Shown here: one piece after another, positions 48,947-57,784 of the stretch
How positions within the stretch are numbered: position 1 is the stretch's first letter
Layout of the letters: each line of letters starts with the position of its first letter
Source: Pseudomonas sp. PDM14
GTDB taxonomy: Bacteria > Pseudomonadota > Gammaproteobacteria > Pseudomonadales > Pseudomonadaceae
Assembly: GCF_014851905.1 (NCBI RefSeq)
Contig: NZ_JACVAQ010000002.1
Span: 62,001 to 126,000 of the forward strand
Direction: 5' to 3'
DNA length: 64,000 nucleotides
Translations under genes and position numbers: made by a program
The notes under the pieces: generated by a model
Database searches by the model: none
Told to the model about the DNA's origin: nothing
Seen by the model: only the letters and a program-made list of their open reading frames with translations

Positions 48947-48989
48947 GATCGGTTCCTTGGCCGGCGCGAGGGCTGTCGCGCGCGGCGTG

Positions 48990-49088
48990 CTATCTGGGGC
49001 GATGGGGTGTTCGACTGAGCAAGCGGGTGACGGCACTAAATCGCCAGTCGTAGCGGTAATAGGCGTAAGCGGTGGTGTAAGCGTTCAT
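48990..49088 (-). CDS. Leader peptide 2, tyrosine-rich
   Basis: A 32-codon frame starting at the ATG 49086-49088 with Shine-Dalgarno AGAGGATC. The first 17 residues (MNAYTTAYAYYRYDWRF) contain six Tyr, one Trp and one Phe. It ends 43 bases before the DAHP synthase start, and GCCGCGCGCGA/TCGCGCCGGC (48955-48985) can pair in that gap, so ribosome position on the Tyr codons could affect translation initiation. Not a random frame: the aromatic bias and ribosome site are both marked. Confidence 0.68.
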   Translation of the reverse strand: MNAYTTAYAYYRYDWRFSAVTRLLSRTPHRPR

Positions 49089-49123
49089 GGTTGATCCTCT
49101 GTGCGAGTGGCCCCTGCGGGCCG

Positions 49124-49165
49124 GAAAAAAACAAAACCCCCGGTCGGGAGGCCGACCGGGGGTTT
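49124..49165 (-). terminator. Intrinsic terminator/attenuator in DAHP synthase leader
   Basis: On the minus strand AAACCCCCGGTCGG pairs with CCGACCGGGGGTTT, a 14-bp stem with a short loop, followed by TGTTTTTTT. It lies between leader peptide 1 and leader peptide 2, and so would stop transcription before the synthase gene unless an alternative structure forms. Confidence 0.88.
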
Positions 49166-49215
49166 CGAGAAACTGTCTGGTGGCGACCCTGTGCTGCTAG
49201 GGCGCCTGTGGGGTA

Positions 49216-49344
49216 TCAGGCGCGCCTGTGGCTAAACCAATACCCATAAAAATAATCGGCGGCCACGGCCAATACCGCCTGCGCACGCGCCGCGACGCGC
49301 AGGGCATCGAGGTGGGTGGTCAGCAGGTGAGGGGTATGGGGCAT
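49216..49344 (-). CDS. Leader peptide 1, aromatic stretch YFYGYWF
   Basis: A 42-codon frame starting at the ATG 49342-49344. Residues 31-37 are YFYGYWF: three Tyr, two Phe and one Trp codon within seven, followed by five residues and a stop. The intrinsic terminator starts 51 bases after the stop codon. CAGGCGCGCCTG and ACAGGCGCC right at the end of the frame can pair with each other, giving the alternative structures expected for ribosome-stalling attenuation. The peptide itself probably has no other role. Confidence 0.72.
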   Translation of the reverse strand: MPHTPHLLTTHLDALRVAARAQAVLAVAADYFYGYWFSHRRA

Positions 49345-49416
49345 GGCACGCTCCGATCAGGTTTTGGCACGTTAATTCATCGGCTGCAGGGCTTCAACCG
49401 CTAATTTCCCGCGGGC

Positions 49417-49995
49417 TCAGGTCTCGTCGCGCTGGATCCACTTGGCCACGCTTGGTGGCGTATAGGCGTGGATGGCGGCGAGCAGGCCGTCGATGGTGTC
49501 TTCGACGATCAGCATGTCGCGGTACACCGGCTTGACGAAGCCTTCCTCGACCAAGTGATCGAGAAAGCCGATCAGGCGATCGTAATAGCCGTCGGTATTG
49601 AGCAGTGCGCAGGGCTTGTGGTGATAGCCCAGCTGGGCCCAGGTCCAGACCTCGAACAGTTCCTCCAGGGTGCCGACACCGCCGGGCAGGGCGATGAAAC
49701 CGTCGGACAACTCGGCCATCAGCGCTTTGCGCTGGTGCATGGAGTCGACGATGCGCAGGTCGTCGAGGGCGGTGTGCGCCACTTCCTTTTCCCACAGCGA
49801 GCGCGGGATCACGCCGATCACTTCGCCTTGTGCCTGCAGCGCCGCATTGGCCACGGCGCCCATCAGACCGACCGATGCGCCGCCGTAGACCAGGCCTATG
49901 CCGGCGTTGGCCAGGGCGCGGCCGAGCTGACTGGCAGCCTCGCCGTAGACGGCCTGGCGGCCGGAGCTGGAACCACAGAAAACACACAGACGCAT
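49417..49995 (-). CDS. LOG-family (TIGR00730) Rossmann-fold phosphoribohydrolase
   Basis: The 192-residue protein has the LOG signatures FCGSSSG at the start, [22 protein letters not shown] and the catalytic [12 protein letters not shown] proteins release cytokinin bases or related bases from nucleotide monophosphates; many bacterial members are generic nucleotide 5'-monophosphate nucleosidases once misnamed lysine decarboxylases. Start [12 protein letters not shown] is conserved. Monocistronic, read toward the DAHP leader region. Confidence 0.9.
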   Translation of the reverse strand: MRLCVFCGSSSGRQAVYGEAASQLGRALANAGIGLVYGGASVGLMGAVANAALQAQGEVIGVIPRSLWEKEVAHTALDDLRIVDSMHQRKALMAELSDGFIALPGGVGTLEELFEVWTWAQLGYHHKPCALLNTDGYYDRLIGFLDHLVEEGFVKPVYRDMLIVEDTIDGLLAAIHAYTPPSVAKWIQRDET

Positions 49996-50129
49996 GACGA
50001 ATCTCCTTTGCGCGCATCGAGGGCGGCGACCTTAGCAGACCCTTCCCGGGCAGGACACACCGCGGCCGTTGCACTTTCGTCGTGGCCGCTGTTCTACAAT
50101 GCCGCCTTCGTTTTCCGCCGGATGTCGCC

Positions 50130-51140
50130 ATGACCAGCACTGCGCATTTCCCCCTCGCCGCCGTCGTCGCCGCCGACGACCTCAAGCTGGCGCTGTGCCT
50201 GGTGGCGGTCGATCCGGCGATTGGCGGCATCCTCATCGAGGGCCCGCGCGGCATGGCCAAGTCGACCCTGGCGCGTGGCGTGGCAGAGCTGCTGCCGAGC
50301 GGGCAATTCGTCACCCTGCCGCTGGGCGCCAGCGAGGAGCGCATCGTTGGCACGCTGGATCTGGATGCGGCACTGGGCGAAGGTCGCGCGCAGTTCTCGC
50401 CCGGCCTGCTGAGCCGTGCCGATGGCGGGGTGCTCTATGTCGATGAGGTCAATCTGCTGCCCGACCACCTGGTCGACCTGTTGCTGGATGCGGCGGCCAG
50501 CGGGGTAAACCATGTCGAGCGCGACGGTATTTCCCATCGGCACAGCGCGCGCTTCGTGCTGATCGGCACCATGAACGGCGAGGAGGGCGAACTGCGCCCG
50601 CAACTGCTCGACCGCTTCGGCCTCAACCTGGCGCTCGATGGCCAGCCGCAACCGGCCCTGCGTGCCGAGATCGTGCGCCGCCGTCTGGCCTTCGACGCGG
50701 ACCCGCAGGCGTTCCTGCAGCAATGGGCCGGTGCCCAGGACGAGCTGCGCAGCCGCTGCCAGGCCGCGCGTGATCTGCTGCCTAGCATCGCCCTGGATGA
50801 CGCGACGCTGAACGCGATCAGCCAGCGCTGCTTCGACGCCGGCGTCGACGGCCTGCGCGCCGACCTGGTCTGGCTGCGCGCCGCGCGCGCCCATGCCGCC
50901 TGGCGCGGCTCGGCGCAGATTGAAAACCTCGACATCGAGGCGGTCGCCGATTTCGTCCTGCGCCATCGCCGCCGTCACGCTTCGCCACCTGCCGCGCAGC
51001 CACCTCAGTCGCAGCCGAACCAGGCCGCTCCTGGCGAAACCGTGCAATCGAATCCTGATGGTCAATGGGGCGAGCTGCCGGCGCAACCGCAGGCGGCAGG
51101 CGAGCGGCGCGAGCCGCCACGCTGGGCAAAAAAGCCCTGA
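50130..51140 (+). CDS. ChlI/BchI-like AAA+ chelatase ATPase
   Basis: The 336-residue AAA+ protein has Walker A IEGPRGMAKSTLARG (residues 31-45), Walker B GGVLYVDEVNLL and sensor regions GTMNGEEGELRPQLLDRFGLNL, as in the small ATPase of magnesium chelatase. The C-terminal 60 residues are Pro/Gln rich. With the VWA protein encoded next it probably powers CobN, replacing CobS/CobT. Start at 50130 (MTSTAHFPLAAVV). Its 3' end overlaps the next gene. Confidence 0.9.
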   Translation: MTSTAHFPLAAVVAADDLKLALCLVAVDPAIGGILIEGPRGMAKSTLARGVAELLPSGQFVTLPLGASEERIVGTLDLDAALGEGRAQFSPGLLSRADGGVLYVDEVNLLPDHLVDLLLDAAASGVNHVERDGISHRHSARFVLIGTMNGEEGELRPQLLDRFGLNLALDGQPQPALRAEIVRRRLAFDADPQAFLQQWAGAQDELRSRCQAARDLLPSIALDDATLNAISQRCFDAGVDGLRADLVWLRAARAHAAWRGSAQIENLDIEAVADFVLRHRRRHASPPAAQPPQSQPNQAAPGETVQSNPDGQWGELPAQPQAAGERREPPRWAKKP

Positions 51141-51811
51141 GCATCCGCCCGCGCCAGCCCCAGGGCGCGGATGCCAGACCTCGACCGGGCAGCCTGATCG
51201 GCGGACGCAGTGGCGCCAGCCGCAGCGGCCGGCTGGGCGCCGTCGACTGGCCGGCGAGCCTGCTCAAGGGCCGCCCGCGCAGCGTGCGTGAGCTGCTGCG
51301 GCGCCCGCGCAGCGCACAAGCGGATGAACTCTGGCTGGTGATCGTCGACGCCTCGGCCTCGACCCGCCGGCAGGGTGCGCTGAGCCAGGCCAAGGGCCTA
51401 CTGGCCAGCGTCTTCGACCAGGCCTATCGGCAACGCGTGCGACTGGCCGTGCTGGCGGCCAGCGGTCAGGACGCGACCTGGCGCTGGCAGGGGCAGAAGG
51501 CCTCCACTGCGCTGAACGACTGGCTGCAGGATCTGGGTGCCGGTGGCGGCACACCGCTGATCGAAGCGCTACAGCAGGCTTCCGACTGGCTGCTGCGCCG
51601 CCAGCGCCTGAAACCCGCCGAAAACCAGCGCCTGCTGGTGCTCACCGATGGCCGCTTGCATGACTGGCCGGCGCTGTTGCCGGCTGCCTGCCCGGCGCTG
51701 TTGGTGGACATCGAGTGCGCGCCGATCCGCCTGGGCCGTGCGCAACGCCTGGCTGCCGAGCTGGGGGCCGAATACCAGCATATCGAGGAGATGGCGCTGC
51801 AGTCCCGCTGA
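51065..51811 (+). CDS. ChlD-like von Willebrand factor A chelatase subunit
   Basis: The 248-residue protein has a basic N-terminal linker and a VWA domain with the MIDAS motif VDASAST near residue 92 and VLTDGRLHDW later. It corresponds to the C-terminal half of ChlD/BchD without the AAA+ part. It starts inside the 3' end of the ATPase gene (76-bp overlap); later non-ATG starts are possible. Likely bridges the ATPase ring to CobN. Confidence 0.82.
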   Translation: MGRAAGATAGGRRAARAATLGKKALSIRPRQPQGADARPRPGSLIGGRSGASRSGRLGAVDWPASLLKGRPRSVRELLRRPRSAQADELWLVIVDASASTRRQGALSQAKGLLASVFDQAYRQRVRLAVLAASGQDATWRWQGQKASTALNDWLQDLGAGGGTPLIEALQQASDWLLRRQRLKPAENQRLLVLTDGRLHDWPALLPAACPALLVDIECAPIRLGRAQRLAAELGAEYQHIEEMALQSR

Positions 51812-51817
51812 GCGGGT

Positions 51818-52534
51818 TCAGCCGCGACGCATGATCAGCTCGGGCACCTCGCGCCCGGCGACGAACTGCTCCTGCACCAGGCGCTGCACATCGGCTTCGC
51901 TGGCGATCTGATACCAGGCGCCCGGCGGGTAGACGCTTAGGGTCGGGCCCTGGTCGCAGGGGAATTGGCACTGGGTGCGGGTGATGTGCACGCCACCCGC
52001 GCACTCCAGCTTGCCCGCCGCTTTCAATTGTTCGCGTAGCGCCTTCCACAACGGCAGCGCGCCGCGACGGGTGCAGCGCGGGCCGTTGCACAGCAACACG
52101 CGGTACTGGTGCTCGGGGATGCAGGACCAGGCGTGGGCATCGGGGAGGACGGGCACGTCGACGCAGCCAAGGTGCTTGTCGCGCTGCTCGATCAGCGCAC
52201 CGATCGCGTCGAGCGCCTCGCTGTTGCCGCGGGCCACGAACAGTCGATTCGCCTGTTCGCCACCGATGCTCTGCAGTTCGCTGCGCAGCCAGTCCAGGTA
52301 CGGGCTGCTGCTGTTCGGATCGAGGTCGATCAGCAGCAGCGGCAACTCGCCAGCGGCGACACAGGCGCGTACCTGTTGCCAGAGATCGGCGAAGCCCTCG
52401 CTGGTATCGACGATATCCGCCAGGGCTTCGGGGCCACGCAGGGCAATCAGCTGGCGCTGGAACAGGTCGGCGTAGGAGCCACGCTGCAGGTCAGGGCCGA
52501 CGAGCAGCGTGCGGGCGTAAGGTGAGGCGGGCAT
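51818..52534 (-). CDS. Thioredoxin-like 2Fe-2S ferredoxin-domain protein
   Basis: The 238-residue protein has a C-terminal thioredoxin-like [2Fe-2S] domain: LLCNGPRCTRRGA (C-x4-C) and RTQCQFPCDQGPTLSVYPPGAWY (C-x3-C), with an N-terminal CbiX-like or unknown helical-sheet domain. Fusions of this type occur in B12 clusters and may donate electrons or act in corrin chemistry. It is transcribed with cobK and cobL on the minus strand (38 bp gap). Confidence 0.78.
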   Translation of the reverse strand: MPASPYARTLLVGPDLQRGSYADLFQRQLIALRGPEALADIVDTSEGFADLWQQVRACVAAGELPLLLIDLDPNSSSPYLDWLRSELQSIGGEQANRLFVARGNSEALDAIGALIEQRDKHLGCVDVPVLPDAHAWSCIPEHQYRVLLCNGPRCTRRGALPLWKALREQLKAAGKLECAGGVHITRTQCQFPCDQGPTLSVYPPGAWYQIASEADVQRLVQEQFVAGREVPELIMRRG

Positions 52535-52571
52535 GGCGGTTCCGTGTACGGCAAGGAAAGCGGCCGGCAGT

Positions 52572-53306
52572 TTACCCGAGCCCGCCGGGCAAGGCTTGCA
52601 GTGCCTGCCACAGCGCCTCGCCGGTGCTGAATTCGCGCGCCACCGCAGGCAGTGTCGGGCGCGCCAGTATCAGCACCGGCAGGCCGCGCTCGCGAGCCAC
52701 CTGCAGCTTGGCCTCGGTGGCGCTACCGCCGCTGTTCTTGCTGATCAGCACATCGAAATTTTCCGCGGCGAACAGCGCGCGTTCACGCTCCAGGCTGAAT
52801 GGGCCGCGGTCGCCGATCACACGTGCTCGGACGTTGCCAGGATGCTCGTCGAGCATGCGTACGGTCCAGAACTGCCCGGCCGGGATCTCGTCGAGGTGCT
52901 GCAGCGGTTCGCGGCCGAGGGTGAAGAACGGCCGCTGAAAGAGGCCGAGCGCGGTGCTCAGTTCGGCCCAGTCGGCCACTTCGCGCCAGTCATCCCCGGC
53001 GCCAGCCTGCCAGCCGGGGCGGCGCAGCGCCCAGCAGGGGATGCCGGTTTGTTCGGCGGCGCGGGCGGCGTTGGCGCTGATCTGCGCGGCATAGGGATGG
53101 GTGACGTCAAGCAGCAGGTCGATGCCCTGTTCGCGGATGAAGGCGGCCAGGCCCGCAGCGCCGCCGAAGCCGCCAACACGCACCTGGCAGGTCAGGTCAC
53201 TGGGCACTTTGCCCAGCCCGGCGAGGCTGTAGATATGCGGCGGGCCAAGGCGACGGGCGATGGCCAGGGCATCGCCGACGCCACCGAGCAGGAGGAGGCG
53301 TGTCAT
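52572..53306 (-). CDS. cobK: Precorrin-6A reductase
   Basis: The 244-residue protein starts [20 protein letters not shown] (Rossmann glycine motif), has [35 protein letters not shown] and [30 protein letters not shown], conserved in CobK/CbiJ. It reduces precorrin-6A with NADPH to precorrin-6B. Overlaps cobL by four bases (ATGA). Confidence 0.94.
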   Translation of the reverse strand: MTRLLLLGGVGDALAIARRLGPPHIYSLAGLGKVPSDLTCQVRVGGFGGAAGLAAFIREQGIDLLLDVTHPYAAQISANAARAAEQTGIPCWALRRPGWQAGAGDDWREVADWAELSTALGLFQRPFFTLGREPLQHLDEIPAGQFWTVRMLDEHPGNVRARVIGDRGPFSLERERALFAAENFDVLISKNSGGSATEAKLQVARERGLPVLILARPTLPAVAREFSTGEALWQALQALPGGLG

Positions 53307-54523
53307 GCCGGCACGGCGCTCGCAGGCTTGTGCAGTTCCAGCAGGGTGATCGGCAGGGCGCTGCGCCAGGTGTCGAAGCCGCCCAGCGGCTGCGCCTGGG
53401 CCACGGCGATGCGGGTCAGTTCGCCACCGTGGGTTTCGCGCCAGGCGACCAGCACCGCTTCGCTCTGCAGGGTGACGGCGTTGGCGATCAGCCGGCCACC
53501 GGGCTTTAGCTGCTGCCAGCAGTGTTCGAGCACGCCGGCAATGGTCACGCCGCCGCCGATGAAGATCGCCTCGGGGCGTTCGAGGCCGTGCAGTGCCTCG
53601 GGTGCGGCGCCGCATACCAGGTGCAGGGCGGGCACGCCAAGGGCGTCGCGGTTGTGCTGGATCAGTTGCTGCCGACTGTTGTCGGCTTCGATGGCGATGG
53701 CGCGGCAGCTGGGGTGCGCACGCATCCACTCGATGCCGATGGAGCCGCAGCCGGCGCCGACATCCCACAGCAGCTCGCCGGGCCGAGGCGCCAGGCGGGC
53801 GAGGGTGATGGCGCGCACGTCACGCTTGGTCAGCTGGCCATCGTGGCGGTAGGCGTCGTCGGGCAGGCCGCAGGTCAGCGGCAGGTGAGTGGCATCGGCA
53901 TCGGCCAGGCATTCCACCGCCAGCAGGTTGAGCGCCGCGGCTTCGTTGAGCGCCCAGTCCTGGGCCAGGCCATCGATGCGCCGCTCCAGCGGGCCGCCGA
54001 GGTGTTCGAGCACGGTCAGGCGGCTGGGGCCGAAACCGCGTTCGCGCAGCAGCGTGGCAATGGCGGCGGGGCTGCTGCCGTCGTTGCATAGAATCAGCAA
54101 GCGCTGGCCCGCGTGGATGTGTGCATGCAACGCTGCCAGCGGGCGGGCCACTACCGAGAGCAGGCTGACCTCCTGCAACGGCCAGCCGAGGCGCGCAGCC
54201 GCCAGCGAATAGGAGGAGGGTGCGGGCAGGACCAACAGCTCGTCCGTCGGTATCTGCCGCGCCAGGCTGGCGCCGACGCCGAACAGCATCGGATCGCCGC
54301 TGGCCAACACACAGACCGGCGTGCCGCGGTGCTCCAGCACGGGCGCCAGGCTGAACGGGCTGGGCCAGGCCTGGCGTGGTGCGCGAATACAGAGAGGCAA
54401 CAGGTCGAGCTGGCGCGGTGCGCCGACGATCCTCGCGGCGCCCAGCAGCGCGCGCCGCGCGGCCTTGCCTAGCCCGGCATAGCCGTCTTCACCGATTCCC
54501 ACCACCGTCAGCCACTGCGCCAT
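53303..54523 (-). CDS. cobL: Precorrin-6B C5,15-methyltransferase (decarboxylating)
   Basis: The 406-residue protein fuses an N-terminal CbiE-type methylase ([20 protein letters not shown], residues 6-25; [15 protein letters not shown]) with a C-terminal CbiT domain ([34 protein letters not shown], residues about 235-270). It methylates C5 and C15 and removes the C12 acetate carboxyl. First gene of the leftward cobL-cobK-ferredoxin operon; divergent from the cobG riboswitch. Confidence 0.95.
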   Translation of the reverse strand: MAQWLTVVGIGEDGYAGLGKAARRALLGAARIVGAPRQLDLLPLCIRAPRQAWPSPFSLAPVLEHRGTPVCVLASGDPMLFGVGASLARQIPTDELLVLPAPSSYSLAAARLGWPLQEVSLLSVVARPLAALHAHIHAGQRLLILCNDGSSPAAIATLLRERGFGPSRLTVLEHLGGPLERRIDGLAQDWALNEAAALNLLAVECLADADATHLPLTCGLPDDAYRHDGQLTKRDVRAITLARLAPRPGELLWDVGAGCGSIGIEWMRAHPSCRAIAIEADNSRQQLIQHNRDALGVPALHLVCGAAPEALHGLERPEAIFIGGGVTIAGVLEHCWQQLKPGGRLIANAVTLQSEAVLVAWRETHGGELTRIAVAQAQPLGGFDTWRSALPITLLELHKPASAVPA

Positions 54524-54599
54524 GCGCCTTCCTCACTGTAAAACCCGTGCGACGAGCAGGCTTGTCGCTGCGCCGGACAAAGCGGGCATAATAGCGCCT

Positions 54600-54920
54600 T
54601 CGTCGGTGCCTGATGGGTTCGCCCGCAGGCCGAAGAGGGAATACGGAGGAGGCGTCGCTTCCAACCGTGGCTGCCCCCGCAACTGTAAGCAGCGAGTCGT
54701 TCCGCGCAGATACCACAGAGAACCCTGTTTCGGATTTCTTGAACTAGAGCCAGGCAAGGCGAAACCAGGCGAAGAAGCGCAATTTACGAGGTGTAAATGA
54801 GCATTCTGAGCCTGATTTCAACGCAGCCTGGCCGACGATCAAGGGATTCGAGACGGGTTCTGAGCAATCGGGAAGGTGGTGGAACGATCTTGACCTGCCA
54901 GCCAGGAGACCTGCCGACGA
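54600..54920 (+). ncRNA. Cobalamin riboswitch upstream of cobG, enlarged by an inserted element
   Basis: Core elements on the plus strand are AGAGGGAATACGG (54633-54645), GGCTGCCCCCGCAACTGTAA (54669-54688), GCAGCGAGTC, ACCAC...GGGAAGGTGG and the B12 box GCCAGCCAGGAGACCTGCC (54897-54915). Between the two strands of the P6-type stem (ATACCAC at about 54711 and GGGAAGGTGG at 54870) is a foreign 136-bp palindrome (54723-54858). The flanks AGAACCC and GGGTTCT still pair, so the fold may survive. Controls cobGHIJ. Confidence 0.85.
54723..54858. mobile_element. MITE-like palindromic element, copy 1, inside riboswitch
   Basis: The 136-bp sequence has imperfect terminal inverted repeats (GTTTCGGATTTCTTGA and the complement of TCAAGGGATTCGAGAC) and internal complementary arms (CCAGGCAAGGCGAAACCAGG and GCCTGATTTCAACGCAGCCT), so it can form one long hairpin. 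It has no coding capacity. A clear relative lies at 63345-63484 in the opposite orientation. Confidence 0.72.
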
Positions 54921-54957
54921 CGCTGTCGCGAGTGCCAACATCGGGCGGGGTGTACCG

Positions 54958-56361
54958 ATGCCGCAGTACCTGTCTGTTCGGGTGCTGCTGGTCCGGTCGC
55001 CGCGCCTTGCTTCTGGTGACCCTTTGAACGAATTGCCCGCCATCGCCGACCTGCCCGTGCCACGCCCTTCGGCGTGCCCCGGGCTGCTGCGCATCGTCGC
55101 GGCACTGGACGGCGGCGTCTGCCGGGTCAAGTTGCCCTGCGGCGTGCTCAGCAGCGCCCAGGCCCGCGCTATCGCCAGTGCCGCGCAGGCCTGCGCCAGC
55201 GGTGTGCTGGAACTGACCAACCGCAGCAACCTGCAGGTCCGTGGCGTGCGCAGCGACCAGGCGGATCGGCTGATCGCGGCCCTGCTCGACGCCGGCCTCG
55301 GCCCGCGCACCCTGGGTGCGGACGATGTGCGCAACCTGCTGGTCAGCCCGGCGGCCGGCCTTGATCCGGCTGCACACCTCGATGTGCGCCCTCTGGCCGA
55401 GCAGATCCTCGATCTGCTGCAGGACACGCCGGCGTTCCACGGCCTGTCGCCCAAATTCGCCCTGCAACTCGACGGTGGCGAAGCCCTGAACATGCTCGAA
55501 CACCCGCATGACCTGTGGCTGAGCGCAGTGCCGGGTGATGACGCCGCACTGGCCTTCGGCCTGGCAGGCAGGCCGCTGGATGCACCATTGGCGCGGGTGC
55601 CGCGCGAGCATGCCGTGGCGCTGGTCGAGGCGGTGCTGCAGCTGTTCCTCGATATCGCGAGCGACGAGCAGGTGCGCATGCGTCAGCTGCTGGGCAGCCT
55701 CGCGGCCGAGGATTTTCTCGTGCAATTGCAGGCACGGCTGCCATTCGCCTTGCTGCCTGCACAGAGGGTTGCACGCGAGCCGGTGCTGACACGCCTACCG
55801 CTCGGCCTTCTCCCCCAGCGCCAAACCGGCCTGCAGATGCTGCTGGCCGCCAGCGACCTCGGGCGCATCGACGCCAGCCAACTGACGGCGCTGGCCGACA
55901 TCGCCGAGCGTGATGGCGACGGCAGCCTGCGCCTGACGCCGTGGCAGGGCGTGCTGCTGCCGAACATTGCCAGTGACCGTGCGGCCGCCGTGCGTGCTGC
56001 CGTGGCCGCGCTGAGGTTGCGCGTGGATGCGGAAGAGCCGCTGACCCAGCTGGTCGCCTGCACGGGCTCCGCCGCCTGCATCAAGGGCCACGCCGATACC
56101 AAGGCCGACGCGCTGCGCCTGGCCGAACTGCTGCGCGCTGGTGGTGCACGGCCGCAGGTGCACCTGAGTGGCTGCGCTCGTTCGTGTTCCAGCGCACACA
56201 CCGCCCCTTTCACCCTGCTGGCGCAGCCCGGTGGCCGCTACCAGCTGTACCAGCGCGCCCCCGGCGTGAGCGGCTTCGGCCGCCTGCTGGCTCCATCTCT
56301 CAGTATCGATGACGCTGGCGCCTGGTTCGCCGCGCAGTCCGAACCAGGAAAAACCGCATGA
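54958..56361 (+). CDS. cobG: Precorrin-3B synthase
   Basis: The protein (467 residues from this ATG; about 445 from a TTG at 55024) resembles nitrite/sulphite reductase-fold CobG: RPSACPGLLRIVAALDGGVCRVKLPCG, LELTNRSNLQVRGV, and the cluster-binding CTGSAACIKGHADTKADA ... HLSGCARSCSSA (four cysteines for the [4Fe-4S] cluster). It uses O2 to make precorrin-3B, the diagnostic aerobic step. The conserved part begins near 55060, so the exact start is uncertain. Confidence 0.92.
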   Translation: MPQYLSVRVLLVRSPRLASGDPLNELPAIADLPVPRPSACPGLLRIVAALDGGVCRVKLPCGVLSSAQARAIASAAQACASGVLELTNRSNLQVRGVRSDQADRLIAALLDAGLGPRTLGADDVRNLLVSPAAGLDPAAHLDVRPLAEQILDLLQDTPAFHGLSPKFALQLDGGEALNMLEHPHDLWLSAVPGDDAALAFGLAGRPLDAPLARVPREHAVALVEAVLQLFLDIASDEQVRMRQLLGSLAAEDFLVQLQARLPFALLPAQRVAREPVLTRLPLGLLPQRQTGLQMLLAASDLGRIDASQLTALADIAERDGDGSLRLTPWQGVLLPNIASDRAAAVRAAVAALRLRVDAEEPLTQLVACTGSAACIKGHADTKADALRLAELLRAGGARPQVHLSGCARSCSSAHTAPFTLLAQPGGRYQLYQRAPGVSGFGRLLAPSLSIDDAGAWFAAQSEPGKTA

Positions 56362-56984
56362 TCGAGTACATCCGCGACGGCCAGGAAATCTACCGCCAGT
56401 CGTTCGCCACCATCCGCGCCGAGGCCGATCTGTCGGCCATCCCCACCGACCTGGAGAAGCTCGCCGTGCGCCTGATCCACGCCTGCGGCATGGTCGACGT
56501 GGTGCAGGACATCCGCTTCTCGCCCGGTGCCGGCGCGGCCGGGCGCAGCGCCCTGGCGGCCGGTGCAGCGATCCTCTGCGATGCGCGGATGGTCGCCGAG
56601 GGCATCACCCGCGCGCGCCTGCCGGCCAACAACCCGGTGATCTGCACCCTGCATGACGAACGCGTGCCGGCCCTGGCGCGCGAGCTGGGCAATACCCGTT
56701 CCGCCGCCGCGCTGGAGCATTGGCGCGAGCACCTGGAAGGCAGCGTGGTGGTGATCGGCAATGCGCCGACCGCGTTGTTCTACCTGCTGGAAATGCTCGA
56801 TGCCGGCGCACCGAAGCCGGCATTGATCATCGGCATGCCGGTGGGCTTCATCGGCGCTGCCGAATCCAAGGACATGCTCGCCGCCGACAGCCGCGGCGTG
56901 CCCTACGTGATCGTGCGCGGCCGCCGCGGGGGCAGTGCCATGGCCGCCGCGGCAGTCAACGCCCTGGCCACGGAGGTCGAATGA
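56358..56984 (+). CDS. cobH: Precorrin-8X methylmutase
   Basis: The 208-residue protein has the CobH/CbiC motifs [27 protein letters not shown] (catalytic His), [31 protein letters not shown] (in parts) and [21 protein letters not shown]. It moves the C11 methyl to C12 to give hydrogenobyrinate. Start overlaps cobG by four bases. Confidence 0.96.
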   Translation: MIEYIRDGQEIYRQSFATIRAEADLSAIPTDLEKLAVRLIHACGMVDVVQDIRFSPGAGAAGRSALAAGAAILCDARMVAEGITRARLPANNPVICTLHDERVPALARELGNTRSAAALEHWREHLEGSVVVIGNAPTALFYLLEMLDAGAPKPALIIGMPVGFIGAAESKDMLAADSRGVPYVIVRGRRGGSAMAAAAVNALATEVE

Positions 56985-57733
56985 TGAGCAACGGCAAGGG
57001 GCGTCTGCTCGGCATTGGCGTCGGTCCCGGCGACCCGGAACTGATCACCCTCAAGGCACTGCGTCTGCTGCAAGGCGCGCCGGTGGTGGGCTATTTCGTG
57101 GCCAAGGCCAAGGCGAACAAGGGCCAGGGCGGCAACGCTTTCGGCATCATCGAACAGCACCTGACCCCGGCGCAGCAGCGCCTGCCGCTGGTGTATCCGG
57201 TGACCACCGAGAAGCTGGAGCCACCGCTGACCTATGAAACGGTGATCAGCGACTTCTACGACACCTGCGCCGTGCAGGTCGCCGCGCATCTGGACGCTGG
57301 TCGCGATGTGGCGGTGATCTGCGAGGGCGACCCGTTCTTCTACGGCTCGTACATGTACCTGCATGATCGCCTGTCCGGCGCCTATCACGCCGATGTGGTG
57401 CCGGGCGTCTGCTCGATGCTCGGCGGCGCGGCCGTGCTCGGCGTGCCGCTGGTGTACCGCAACCAGAGCCTGTCGGTGCTCTCCGGCGTGTTGCCGGAAG
57501 AGGAACTGAAGCAGCGCCTGGCAGTGGCCGACGCGGCGGTGGTGATGAAGCTGGGGCGCAACTTCGACAAGGTGCGTCGCGTACTTGGCGACCTCGGCCT
57601 GGCCGGGCGCGCGCTGTATGTGGAGCGCGCGACCATGGACAACCAGCGCATCGTGCCGCTGGACGAAGTCGAGCCGATGGCCTCGCCATATTTCTCGCTG
57701 GTGGTGATTCCCGGCGAGAAATGGAGCGGCTGA
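56981..57733 (+). CDS. cobI: Precorrin-2 C20-methyltransferase
   Basis: The 250-residue protein shows [22 protein letters not shown], the SAM-loop [14 protein letters not shown] and [29 protein letters not shown], characteristic of CobI. It adds the C20 methyl to precorrin-2. ATGATGA overlap with cobH shows translational coupling. Confidence 0.96.
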   Translation: MMSNGKGRLLGIGVGPGDPELITLKALRLLQGAPVVGYFVAKAKANKGQGGNAFGIIEQHLTPAQQRLPLVYPVTTEKLEPPLTYETVISDFYDTCAVQVAAHLDAGRDVAVICEGDPFFYGSYMYLHDRLSGAYHADVVPGVCSMLGGAAVLGVPLVYRNQSLSVLSGVLPEEELKQRLAVADAAVVMKLGRNFDKVRRVLGDLGLAGRALYVERATMDNQRIVPLDEVEPMASPYFSLVVIPGEKWSG

Positions 57734-57784
57734 GTCCTCGAACGCCTGATTCACACGCCCCAGCCTCTTCATTCAAGGTTTTCC

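Noticed and set aside
54797..55027. Small gene starting inside the cobG riboswitch
   Set aside because: The frame begins in the inserted palindrome, runs through the B12 box and has no sensible product or ribosome site.
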